Positions 17,883 to 25,721 of a stretch of 64,000 nt of DNA are shown here, in pieces (the first letter of the stretch is position 1; every line of letters starts with the position of its first letter). The stretch covers positions 682,001 to 746,000 of the forward strand of contig NC_015675.1 of the NCBI RefSeq assembly GCF_000176035.2. The letters run 5' to 3'. Under the pieces are notes generated by a model that had not been told where the DNA came from, searched no databases, and was given only the letters and a program-made list of their open reading frames with translations. Both the position numbers and the translations under genes were made by a program. Source of the DNA: Mesorhizobium opportunistum WSM2075 (lineage in GTDB: Bacteria > Pseudomonadota > Alphaproteobacteria > Rhizobiales > Rhizobiaceae).

Positions 17883-17987
17883 ATGCGCAGTGTCGAGAAG
17901 CCGAAGCGATCCGTTGCGGTGTCGTGCTACGTCATGGCGGCAGCGTCGCATCCATCAGACCAGGGGATACAAAGACAGAATGCGTGA
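17883..17987 (+). CDS. Small ORF (34 residues) coupled to the gamma-glutamyltransferase
   Basis: ATG 17883 has a well-placed GAGGAG (10 nt upstream), better than the site of the gamma-glutamyltransferase that follows. The frame runs 34 codons (MRSVEKPKRSVAVSCY at its start) and stops at 17987, overlapping the enzyme's ATG at 17980 by 8 nt. It could be a leader peptide that couples translation of the two. It resembles no family I know and could be chance. Confidence 0.35.
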   Translation: MRSVEKPKRSVAVSCYVMAAASHPSDQGIQRQNA

Positions 17988-19566
17988 TTTCCAGTTTCCC
18001 GGCCGCTCACCGGTTCGTGCCACCCAAGCGGTTGCCGCGACCTCGCATCCGCTTGCGACCCTTGCCGCGATCGACATGCTGCGCGCCGGCGGCAATGCCA
18101 TGGACGCCGCCGTCTGCGCAGCCGCCGTGCAGGGCGTGGTCGAGCCGCAGTCGACCGGCATTGGCGGCGATTGCTTTGTGCTCTACTGCCCGAAGGGGCA
18201 AGGCGACGTGCTGGCCTTCAACGGTTCGGGCCGCGCCCCTGCGGGCGCCACCGTCGACTGGTATCTCGACAAGGGCTTCGACGAGCTTCCGAAGCAGGGA
18301 CCACACGCGGTGACCGTGCCGGGCGCCGTCGATGCCTGGAGCCGGCTCCTGGAAGACCATGGCCGCAAAAGCCTGGCCGAGGCGCTGGCGCCGGCCATCC
18401 ACTATGCCGAAAACGGCTATGTCGTGCATGACCGCGTCGCCTTCGACTGGGCCGAGCCGGAGATCGACCTATCGGCGGACGAGCATGCCGCGCGCATCTT
18501 CCTGCCGGGCGGCAAGGCGCCGAGGCCCGGCGACATCCACCGCCAGCCGGAACTCGCCGCCACCTTGCGGACAATCGCCAAGCACGGCCGCGCCGGCTTC
18601 TACGAAGGGGCGGTCGCCGACGACATGGTGCGCCGGCTCAATGAACTGGGCGGGCTGCATTCGTACGAGGATTTCGCGGCGACCAAGGGCGACTATGTGG
18701 CGCCGGTCAGCACCACCTATGGCGGCTACGATATCCACCAGATGCCGCCGAACAACCAGGGGCTGACGGCTCTGCTCATGCTGAACGTGCTGTCGGGCTT
18801 CAAGCTCGGCGGGCTCGATCCCAATGGCGCCGAGCGGCTGCATCTGGAGATCGAGGCCGGGCGCCTCGCCTATCAGGACCGCGACCGCTACGTCGGCGAC
18901 CAGGACCAGGTTCATGTGCCCACAAAACAGCTCCTTTCCGGCGCCTATGCCGACCGGCTGCGCGCCGAGATCGACCGGGACCGCGCCATGACGCATCTGC
19001 CGCGCCTGGACCTGCCGGGCAGCGACACAGTCTACATCTCGATCGTCGACCGCGACCGCAACGCCGTCTCCTTCATCAACTCGACCTATTATTCGTTCGG
19101 CAGCGGCGTCGTCGGTCCGAAGAGCGGGGTCGTGCTGCAGAACCGTGGCTCGAGCTTCCGCCTCGACCCAACGCATCCGAACGCCATCGCGCCCGGCAAG
19201 CGGCCGATGCACACGATTATGCCCGGCATGGCGACCAGGAACGGCCGCGTGGTGATGCCGTTCGGCGTCATGGGCGGCGGCTACCAGCCATTCGGGCATG
19301 TGCATCTTTTGACCAACATGATCGATTTCGGCATGGACCCGCAGCAGGCGCTCGACGCGCCAAGGGTGTTCTATAATGACGGCATGGTGGAGGCTGAACG
19401 CAACGTTCCGGCCGAGGCGCTCGAAGGGTTGCGCCGGCGCGGCCATCGCTTAGCCGAGCCGCAGCATCCGCTTGGCGGCGGACAGGCGGTGCTGATCGAC
19501 TGGGAGAAAGGCACGCTCACCGGCGCCTCCGATCCGCGTAAGGATGGGATGGCGCTTGGATATTGA
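17980..19566 (+). CDS. Gamma-glutamyltransferase family protein
   Basis: A 528-residue Ntn-hydrolase proenzyme of the GGT family. The large-subunit region has GGNAMDAAVCAAAVQGVVEPQSTGIGGDCF. The small subunit should begin at the Thr of SDTVYISIVDRD (about residue 349), the autocleavage nucleophile, followed by VSFINSTYYSFGSGVV and the substrate-pocket LQNRGSSF and GGGYQPFGH. No signal peptide is seen, so this is one of the cytosolic GGT-like enzymes, which cleave gamma-glutamyl amides or act as acylases. ATG 17980 is chosen because homology begins immediately with SPVRATQAVAATSHPLAT. The ABC genes upstream suggest uptake and cleavage of a gamma-glutamyl compound. Confidence 0.9.
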   Translation: MRDFQFPGRSPVRATQAVAATSHPLATLAAIDMLRAGGNAMDAAVCAAAVQGVVEPQSTGIGGDCFVLYCPKGQGDVLAFNGSGRAPAGATVDWYLDKGFDELPKQGPHAVTVPGAVDAWSRLLEDHGRKSLAEALAPAIHYAENGYVVHDRVAFDWAEPEIDLSADEHAARIFLPGGKAPRPGDIHRQPELAATLRTIAKHGRAGFYEGAVADDMVRRLNELGGLHSYEDFAATKGDYVAPVSTTYGGYDIHQMPPNNQGLTALLMLNVLSGFKLGGLDPNGAERLHLEIEAGRLAYQDRDRYVGDQDQVHVPTKQLLSGAYADRLRAEIDRDRAMTHLPRLDLPGSDTVYISIVDRDRNAVSFINSTYYSFGSGVVGPKSGVVLQNRGSSFRLDPTHPNAIAPGKRPMHTIMPGMATRNGRVVMPFGVMGGGYQPFGHVHLLTNMIDFGMDPQQALDAPRVFYNDGMVEAERNVPAEALEGLRRRGHRLAEPQHPLGGGQAVLIDWEKGTLTGASDPRKDGMALGY

Positions 19567-19620
19567 GGTGGAGAATCACATTCCAAGAGTTGGCGCTGCC
19601 CCCCACCTGCCTGCCGGCAT

Positions 19621-19647
19621 CCTCTCCCGTATAGTGACGGGGAGAGG
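19621..19647. repeat. Palindromic intergenic unit
   Basis: The arms CCTCTCCCGT and ACGGGGAGAGG flank ATAGTG and form a strong hairpin in the gap after the gamma-glutamyltransferase. A further copy of the arm motif (TTTCTCCCCGTC) follows about 75 nt later. It resembles dispersed GC-rich repeats of Mesorhizobium and may also act as a transcript 3' end. Confidence 0.5.
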
Positions 19648-19784
19648 GGCGCTGTTGTCGATGGTTTCGCCAATCGCCAAGGTTGAAAAGAAAGACCGGC
19701 GTTGCGGCCAGCCCTTTCTCCCCGTCGCGGCGCCACCGTCTGTTGGGCTTCCATCACCAGTCGTTTGAAACATAGTTGGTGACC

Positions 19785-21299
19785 ATGAGCACGAATTCAA
19801 AAGACCTTTCCCGCCGCCTCGTCGCCGGCACCGATGATGCTCCGGCAATCCTGGCGCCGGACAGGGCTACACTCACCCATGGCGAGCTGCGCAGCCTGAT
19901 CAAGGCCACGGCCGAGCGGCTGCGTGCGCTCGGCATCGGGCGCGGCGACCGGATGGCGATCGTGCTGCCTAACGGGCCGGAGATGGCCACAGCCTTCGTC
20001 GCGGTGGCCGCAACCGCCTCGACGGCGCCGCTCAATCCCGCCTATCGCGCGGACGAGCTCGATTTTTATCTCACCGACATCGGCGCCAAGGCTATCCTTG
20101 TTGCCGAAAACGAGGCCGGCCCTGCGGTTGCGGTGGCCGAGCGGCTCGGCATCGGCGTGCTCAGGCTTGTCGTTTCGCCGGCTGCCGGCAGTTTCACCAT
20201 CGAGGGCGCGGCGGTCGGTCCGCAAGCGGCGCCCGATATAGCAGGGGATGGCGACATCGCGCTTCTGCTGCACACGTCGGGCACGACATCGCGTCCAAAA
20301 CTGGTGCCGCTCAGCCATGCCAATATCGCGGCCTCGGCAGCCCATATCGGGGCGACGCTTGGCCTGACAGCCGACGACCGCTGCCTCAACATCATGCCAC
20401 TGTTCCACATTCATGGGCTGATCGCGGCCGTGCTGTCGTCGCTGGCATCGGGCGGCAGCATCTACTGCACGCCAGGCTTCAACGCGCTGCGCTTCTTCCA
20501 GTGGCTGGGCGAGGCGCGGCCGAGCTGGTACACGGCGGTGCCGACCATGCACCAGGCGATCCTGGCCCGGGCGGCGCGCAACACCGAAGCGCTGGCGGGC
20601 GCGCGCCTGCGCTTCATCCGCTCGTCCTCGGCATCGCTGCCGGCGCAAGTGATGGCCGAACTGGAAGCGACCTTCGGCTGTCCGGTGATCGAATCCTACG
20701 GAATGACCGAGGCCGCGCACCAGATGGCGTCGAACCGGCTGCCGCCGGGGCTGCGAAAGCCCGGCAGCGTCGGCGCCGGCGCCGGTCCGGAAGTAGCAGT
20801 GATGGCGCCGGACGGCCGGCTGCTCAAGGCCGGCGAGACCGGCGAGATCGTCATTCGCGGACCCAATGTGACGGCGGGCTACGAGAAGAACCCGGAGGCC
20901 AACGCCACGGCCTTCGCGCATGGCTGGTTCCACACCGGCGACCAGGGCGTGCTCGACGAGGATAGCTATCTCCGGGTCACCGGCCGGCTCAAGGAAATCA
21001 TCAACCGCGGCGGCGAGAAGATCTCGCCGCTCGAGGTCGACGACGTGCTGATGGATCATCCGGCGGTGGCGCAGGTGGTCACCTTCGCCATGCCGCATGA
21101 CAAGCTTGGCGAGGAGGTGGCCGCGGCCGTGGTGCTGCGCGAAGGCATGGGCGCCACCGAAAACGATATCCGCACCTATGCCGCGACACGGCTCGCCGAC
21201 TTCAAGGTGCCGCGCAAGGTCGTGATCCTGGACGAGATCCCCAAGGGCGCGACCGGCAAGCTGCAGCGCATCGGCCTCGCCGCCAAGCTCGGGCTTTGA
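19785..21299 (+). CDS. AMP-forming acyl-CoA ligase (oxalate-CoA ligase-like)
   Basis: The 504-residue adenylate-forming enzyme from ATG 19785 (in-frame TTG/GTG starts lie 9 and 6 nt upstream). It has the P-loop-like LLHTSGTTSRPKLVPLSH (about 165), the YGMTEAAHQM adenylation motif (about 305), HTGDQG, GRLKEIINRGGEKISP and the acyl-adenylate lysine in PKGATGKLQR near the end. It activates a carboxylic acid with ATP and CoA. The sequence pattern recalls small-acid ligases such as oxalyl-CoA synthetase, but the substrate is not certain. It is followed after 2 nt by the reductase gene at 21302, so the two form an operon. Confidence 0.9.
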   Translation: MSTNSKDLSRRLVAGTDDAPAILAPDRATLTHGELRSLIKATAERLRALGIGRGDRMAIVLPNGPEMATAFVAVAATASTAPLNPAYRADELDFYLTDIGAKAILVAENEAGPAVAVAERLGIGVLRLVVSPAAGSFTIEGAAVGPQAAPDIAGDGDIALLLHTSGTTSRPKLVPLSHANIAASAAHIGATLGLTADDRCLNIMPLFHIHGLIAAVLSSLASGGSIYCTPGFNALRFFQWLGEARPSWYTAVPTMHQAILARAARNTEALAGARLRFIRSSSASLPAQVMAELEATFGCPVIESYGMTEAAHQMASNRLPPGLRKPGSVGAGAGPEVAVMAPDGRLLKAGETGEIVIRGPNVTAGYEKNPEANATAFAHGWFHTGDQGVLDEDSYLRVTGRLKEIINRGGEKISPLEVDDVLMDHPAVAQVVTFAMPHDKLGEEVAAAVVLREGMGATENDIRTYAATRLADFKVPRKVVILDEIPKGATGKLQRIGLAAKLGL

Positions 21300-21301
21300 C
21301 G

Positions 21302-22282
21302 ATGAAGATCACCATCTTCGGCGCCGGCGCGATCGGCGGCTATCTCGCCGCCAAGCTGGCGATCGCCGGCCGCACCGATCTGTCGATCGTCGCGCGCGGC
21401 GCCCATCTCGAAGCGATCAAGGCAGATGGCCTGCGCCTGATCGAGGATGGCCAAGAAACGCTAGCGCCTGTCCGGGCCGCCGCCAAGGCCGAGGAGCTCG
21501 GCGTGCAGGATACTGTGGTGCTGGCCTTGAAGGCCCATTCGCTGACCCCTGCCCTGGACCAGATCGCGCCGCTGCTTGGGCCGAAAACATCGGTCGTCAC
21601 CATGCAGAACGGCGTGCCGTGGTGGTACTTCCATGGGGTGAGGGGGCCGCTCGAGGGCACCAGGCTGAACGCGGTCGATCCCGGCGGTGCGATCTGGCAG
21701 CGGATCGGGCCGCAGCGCGTCATCGGCGCGGTCGTCTATCCCGCCGTCGAGGTCGACGCGCCCGGTCTCATCCGCCATGTCGAGGGCAAGCGCTTCTCGC
21801 TCGGCGAGCCCTCGGGCGACCGCAGCGAACGGGTGACGCAGCTGGCGGAGGAGATGGTCAAGGCCGGGCTGCAGGCGCCGGTGCGCGACGACATCCGCGG
21901 CGAAATCTGGGTGAAGCTGTGGGGCAACCTCTCCTTCAACCCGATCTCGGCGCTGACCGGCAGCACGCTGGCCGCGATCGTCGCCGACGAGGGCACCCGC
22001 GCGCTTGCCCGCACCATGATGCTGGAGGCGCAGGCGATCGGCGAAAGCCTCGGCGTGCGCTTTCCGATCGGGGTCGACCGCCGCATCAAGGGTGCGGGCG
22101 ATGTCGGCGAGCACAAGACGTCGATGCTGCAGGATCTGGAGCGCGGCCGCCCGATGGAGATCGACGCGCTGGTAAGCGCGGTGCAGGAGCTTGGCCGGCT
22201 AACGGACAAGCCGACACCGACCGTCGACGCGGTGCTGGCGCTGGTGCGGCGGCTGGCGTTGGAGCGCGGGTGTTATGGGTGA
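21302..22282 (+). CDS. 2-dehydropantoate 2-reductase family protein
   Basis: A 326-residue ApbA/PanE-type reductase with an N-terminal Rossmann motif GAGAIGGYLAAKLA, the mid-protein VVTMQNGVPWW, the domain-linking lysine segment IWVKLWGNLSFNPISALTG, and a C-terminal KTSMLQDLERGRPMEIDAL. True PanE makes pantoate for coenzyme A. The family also includes many reductases of unrelated 2-oxo acids, and the pairing with an acyl-CoA ligase suggests a catabolic 2-oxo/2-hydroxy acid substrate. It starts 2 nt after the ligase stop. Confidence 0.88.
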   Translation: MKITIFGAGAIGGYLAAKLAIAGRTDLSIVARGAHLEAIKADGLRLIEDGQETLAPVRAAAKAEELGVQDTVVLALKAHSLTPALDQIAPLLGPKTSVVTMQNGVPWWYFHGVRGPLEGTRLNAVDPGGAIWQRIGPQRVIGAVVYPAVEVDAPGLIRHVEGKRFSLGEPSGDRSERVTQLAEEMVKAGLQAPVRDDIRGEIWVKLWGNLSFNPISALTGSTLAAIVADEGTRALARTMMLEAQAIGESLGVRFPIGVDRRIKGAGDVGEHKTSMLQDLERGRPMEIDALVSAVQELGRLTDKPTPTVDAVLALVRRLALERGCYG

Positions 22283-22845
22283 CGGCTTTTGCGAGTTGAG
22301 CATTGGCGCGACGGGTCTGACGATGATGCACGGTGGCCGCTTCGGTGATGGCATCAGCCGCCACGTCTTGAACTCAAAACCGACCTCCACTGTTGAGACT
22401 GTGAACAGCGATCAAAGCTAGTGATGGGACAGCTGGCCAGGGGATAGATCGAGCCGCAACCTATGGTGGCGGCGTCGGTGTCGGAGTTGGTGTCAGCGTT
22501 GGCGTTGGCGTCGGTGTCGGAGTCGGTGTCGGAGTTGGAGTTGGTGTCGGCGTTGGCGTTGGCGTTGGTGTCGGTGTTGGCGTCGGCGTTGGTGTTGGTG
22601 TCGGTGTTGGCGTCGGCGTTGGTGTTGGTGTTGGCGTTGGTGTTGATGTCGGAGCTGGAGTTGGAGTCAGGCTTGGAGGCGTCGTTCCATGGGAACGTGA
22701 CAAAGCAGTTGCCGCCGCCAAATGGTGCGGCAAAATATGTGACTTAGCTAGCGTGGGCCGGGCATAGGTGCGTTTCACGTGGCGTCCCCAAATATCGGCG
22801 GTGATGATAGCACCGCCCCATCCTATCGCAATGTACCATTAATTC
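22283..22845. other. Intergenic region with hexanucleotide array, no confident gene
   Basis: Apart from the repeat array at 22465-22679, no frame here looks like a conserved protein. Flanks of the array are ordinary sequence. On the plus strand the array lies in an open Val-Gly repeat frame that has no proper start codon. On the minus strand it gives a 105-residue Thr-Pro-rich frame starting at 22778. The convergent DUF2298 gene ends at 22846. Confidence 0.6.
22465..22679. repeat. Hexanucleotide tandem array (GTTGGC/GTCGGT family)
   Basis: About 35 imperfect copies of a 6-bp unit G-T-(T/C)-G-G-(C/T/A) run without a break for some 215 bp. In the three plus-strand frames this would encode Val-Gly, Ser-Val/Leu-Ala or Trp/Cys-type dipeptides; on the minus strand it gives Thr-Pro. 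Such arrays change length readily by slippage. Confidence 0.95.
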
Positions 22846-24918
22846 TCAGTCCATCCTGTCCGTCGACTTCCCATTTGGGCAGGTTGATGCGTCGAAACGA
22901 ACCAGGATCGAAGGTCCGCTATTAACAATGACAGTTCCCAGCCCTCGAAAGAGGCTTTCATCTAATGCTGCATATTTCTCCCGTTCCACCGTGCCGATGG
23001 CGATGTGAGTGATACCGTATTTTGTCAAGATTCTGCAGGCATTGGCGGGCGTTTTCGACGAGTAGAAGCTTGCAACGTCCTCGGCTCGAATGACCGTCGC
23101 ACCATAGTCGCCGCGCCAGAGCCATTCGTGATTTTGCCAACCCATAACAGTGGGCACACCACTCATAGCCGAGAGCCTGCCAGCGTCGGTGTAGCTATCG
23201 CCCGAAGCTTCAACAAGCAGGATCCGCTGACCGGCTCCCTGAGCTCTCAGCCAATCCAGCAATGGCCGATCGGCGGCACGATCTCGATCTATGGAGCCAA
23301 GGCCGTCCAGTGTCAGCGCATTTGAGGCTAGAGCCTTGCCGATACCAGCATGGGTAGCCCAGAAGTAGGACAATGTCGCGAATAGCGGAATGGCCAGGAC
23401 CGCTGCCAAGGCCCCCATCTTGAGGCCACCCCTGCTCAGCAGAAGTCCGATGAAAAGCACGCTTGCCAGCATCGCCACTGGTTGGGCGGCGAAGCTGAAT
23501 TTGAACATGGTGTTTGCGCGAACATATTCGCCGCCATAAATGTCCTCGACGTAGACTAGCTCAGGCAAGGCGACCAGCAGCAACGCCAGGGCGGCCAACA
23601 TTGCGGCACTTTTCCAAGCCGCATCATCACGCGCCCAAAGGAATAGCCCGATCAGAAGTACCAGGCAGGGGACGGCCACGTGGCCGTAGACGATCGCGAG
23701 TTGCCAAATCGGTGTATGTGCTTTGGCGAGCCTAAGGTTGGAGGCGAACGGCTTGAAGGCGGCGAGAAAGGGACTTGCCAATAGGCAAGCAATGGCAATC
23801 ACCGCGACGCCTCGCAACACCAACCAGGTCAAACTTTTTGCGTCGATCTGGCTCGGCTGCAGCCATATGAACAAACCAGCGAGCCCCATCAGCATGCCAT
23901 ATGAGACCGCGTCCCAACTATTTGTCATGGCGCTGACCGCGAACAGGAAACCGAGAGCCAATATCTCGGCTGGACTGGCACCTGCAGAGGATCGGTCAGC
24001 GAGGCGTCGCCCGACAAGGCGAAAAAGTATCAAGAGAATAAGCAAGCCGGCAGGCAGGTTCAGCAAATGCGCATGCAGGTCGCCCACGGTAAAACCGTAG
24101 GCGGGCATTTCCGTAAACACCTTATCGGTCGTTGGAGGGTCGAAACCCACATAGCGCGTCGAATCGGGGAAGCGAAATTCCCTGCCTAGTGTCGTCGGGG
24201 AGAGCCCGCGGAGTGGACCATAAAGAACGCTGTGGAAGTTTCCCCCAAGGGTGACAAGCGCTGCTGCGGAAACAGCTAATGCCATGGAGATTGCCGGCTT
24301 GGCCGGCCGCAGCCCGTCCCGAACGATGCAAAACGCCATGATTGCAGTGAAGGCGAAAAGCACGCCGATCATGAGGTTGTAGCCGTGGTCGGATGGTACC
24401 CCGGAAAGTTTTGTCAGCCAGGCTGCCGCGACATGGCCGAAGTAGTAGTAATTGATCGGCTCGCCCGCCCACCATGGGTCGGGCGGAGGCATATAGTCGG
24501 CTCGCAATGCGGCGTTGACGAAGCCGAAGTCCATGAACTTTTCCAGGTTCCTGATATCGGGATTCTCTGCACGCAGCGTGACGCCGGCAAAATAAACAAG
24601 AAAGAAAACCATCTCCCATCGCAGGACGTCGCGTAGCCTTGGCATCGTCTTGCTCCCAAGGGAACAGAGAGCGGAAATTGCCGCCAAGGAAGCCAGGCCG
24701 ACAACGACGCCGGAGCGCTCAAACGAGATCAGCTTGAAGGCGCTGAGGAGCCAGGCCATGTACGTGCAGATCAACCAACCGAGAATCTTGCCCGTGAAGT
24801 AGTGCGTTGCGGTCTCGCCGGGAAAAAGTCGCCCTGTAATCGGCACAGCGAGTAAACCGGTGACCAAAATGGCGAGCCACATTGCGACAAGGGATTCCAA
24901 GCTCGCTGGATCAAGCAT
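22846..24918 (-). CDS. DUF2298 polytopic membrane protein
   Basis: About 690 residues from ATG 24918, which overlaps the end of the glycosyltransferase gene by 8 nt. It has roughly 12-14 predicted helices and the DUF2298 landmarks: NLEKFMDFGFVNAALRADYMPPPDPW, INYYYFGH, EMPAYGFTVGDLHAHLLNLP, GEYVRANTMFKF and VMGWQNHEWLWRGD. The soluble C-terminal tail has Y-I-T-H-I-A-I-G. The arrangement of acidic residues in early loops and a C-terminal tail resembles GT-C type lipid-linked sugar transferases. The adjacent GT2 enzyme, of the kind that makes polyprenyl-phosphate sugars, supports a role in cell-surface glycosylation. The function is not experimentally known. GC content appears lower than in flanking operons. 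Confidence 0.85.
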   Translation of the reverse strand: MLDPASLESLVAMWLAILVTGLLAVPITGRLFPGETATHYFTGKILGWLICTYMAWLLSAFKLISFERSGVVVGLASLAAISALCSLGSKTMPRLRDVLRWEMVFFLVYFAGVTLRAENPDIRNLEKFMDFGFVNAALRADYMPPPDPWWAGEPINYYYFGHVAAAWLTKLSGVPSDHGYNLMIGVLFAFTAIMAFCIVRDGLRPAKPAISMALAVSAAALVTLGGNFHSVLYGPLRGLSPTTLGREFRFPDSTRYVGFDPPTTDKVFTEMPAYGFTVGDLHAHLLNLPAGLLILLILFRLVGRRLADRSSAGASPAEILALGFLFAVSAMTNSWDAVSYGMLMGLAGLFIWLQPSQIDAKSLTWLVLRGVAVIAIACLLASPFLAAFKPFASNLRLAKAHTPIWQLAIVYGHVAVPCLVLLIGLFLWARDDAAWKSAAMLAALALLLVALPELVYVEDIYGGEYVRANTMFKFSFAAQPVAMLASVLFIGLLLSRGGLKMGALAAVLAIPLFATLSYFWATHAGIGKALASNALTLDGLGSIDRDRAADRPLLDWLRAQGAGQRILLVEASGDSYTDAGRLSAMSGVPTVMGWQNHEWLWRGDYGATVIRAEDVASFYSSKTPANACRILTKYGITHIAIGTVEREKYAALDESLFRGLGTVIVNSGPSILVRFDASTCPNGKSTDRMD

Positions 24919-25621
24919 GGCCGCGTGAGCTGGTTCGGAAAAAGAAAATGTCAGCGACGGCTTTGGCACAGAGGCTCGCAAGGCGCCTCAAGTTCAACGA
25001 GGACGGGCCATGGGGACGGTCGCGGTACGCTACACTCACTTGCAGGACACGAATATCAGTTCGCTGCAGCGCACGAGCGGCCAACAATGCCGACGGAATG
25101 ACGGATCCGGTGCGCATCCTATCGAAAGCCTCGTGCCAAACCTGACGTCCGAGAAGCTTATAAGGGGCATTCGCATCCTTCGCAGCCAATCCGAACTTGG
25201 CAGCCAGCAGCAACCGCAACGAGTTCGATACGATCATGCGATGCAGCGGATCTGCTCGCGGCCATCGGCATCCAAGGAGCACGTCGCAATCCGCCATCAT
25301 CCGCCAGTGTACTGCGAAATCCTCCAGCGACACCTGTCGATCGCTGTCGAGCAGGAGAAGGTAGCCTCCGGTTGCCTTTCTCACGCCATTACTCAGGGCC
25401 TGGCCATGACCGGCGTTGGCTTGGTGCACAGCAACCACCTCCGGGTGCCGAGACGCCAAAGCTGCCAGGATCGTCTGGGTTTGATCAGTGCTCCCGTCGT
25501 TGACGACGATGATTTCCAGATCGGGCACGACAGACGCCACGTGCTTCAGAACCTCGTCGACGGCGTCGGCGAGGTTACTTTGCTCGTTGTAGGCGGGAAG
25601 AACGACCGAGAGGGCGGGCAT
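24911..25621 (-). CDS. Family 2 glycosyltransferase (dolichyl-phosphate-mannose-synthase-like)
   Basis: About 236 residues from ATG 25621; an upstream GTG at 25651 would add ten residues. A GT-A fold is evident: VVLPAYNEQSNLADAV, the nucleotide-binding IIVVNDGSTDQT, the metal-binding GYLLLLDSDRQ (D-x-D) and the acceptor region DANAPYKLLGR. It lacks C-terminal membrane helices. Such enzymes transfer a sugar from a nucleotide donor to polyprenyl phosphate or a glycan. Its stop overlaps the start of the DUF2298 gene, suggesting the two work as donor-maker and transferase. Confidence 0.9.
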   Translation of the reverse strand: MPALSVVLPAYNEQSNLADAVDEVLKHVASVVPDLEIIVVNDGSTDQTQTILAALASRHPEVVAVHQANAGHGQALSNGVRKATGGYLLLLDSDRQVSLEDFAVHWRMMADCDVLLGCRWPRADPLHRMIVSNSLRLLLAAKFGLAAKDANAPYKLLGRQVWHEAFDRMRTGSVIPSALLAARALQRTDIRVLQVSVAYRDRPHGPSSLNLRRLASLCAKAVADIFFFRTSSRGHA

Positions 25622-25721
25622 GTTTTGTGGGGACCAGTTCTGTCCCACCACTACACTGTGTTAGCCTTGAGCGGCAATTGCCCTTTGTCCCGCAATCGCA
25701 ACGCCCCTTCCTTGGGGTGGA

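Noticed and set aside
22461..22778. A 105-residue Thr-Pro-rich protein on the minus strand
   Set aside because: Almost all of it is the hexanucleotide array read in one frame. No signal peptide or conserved flank supports a gene.
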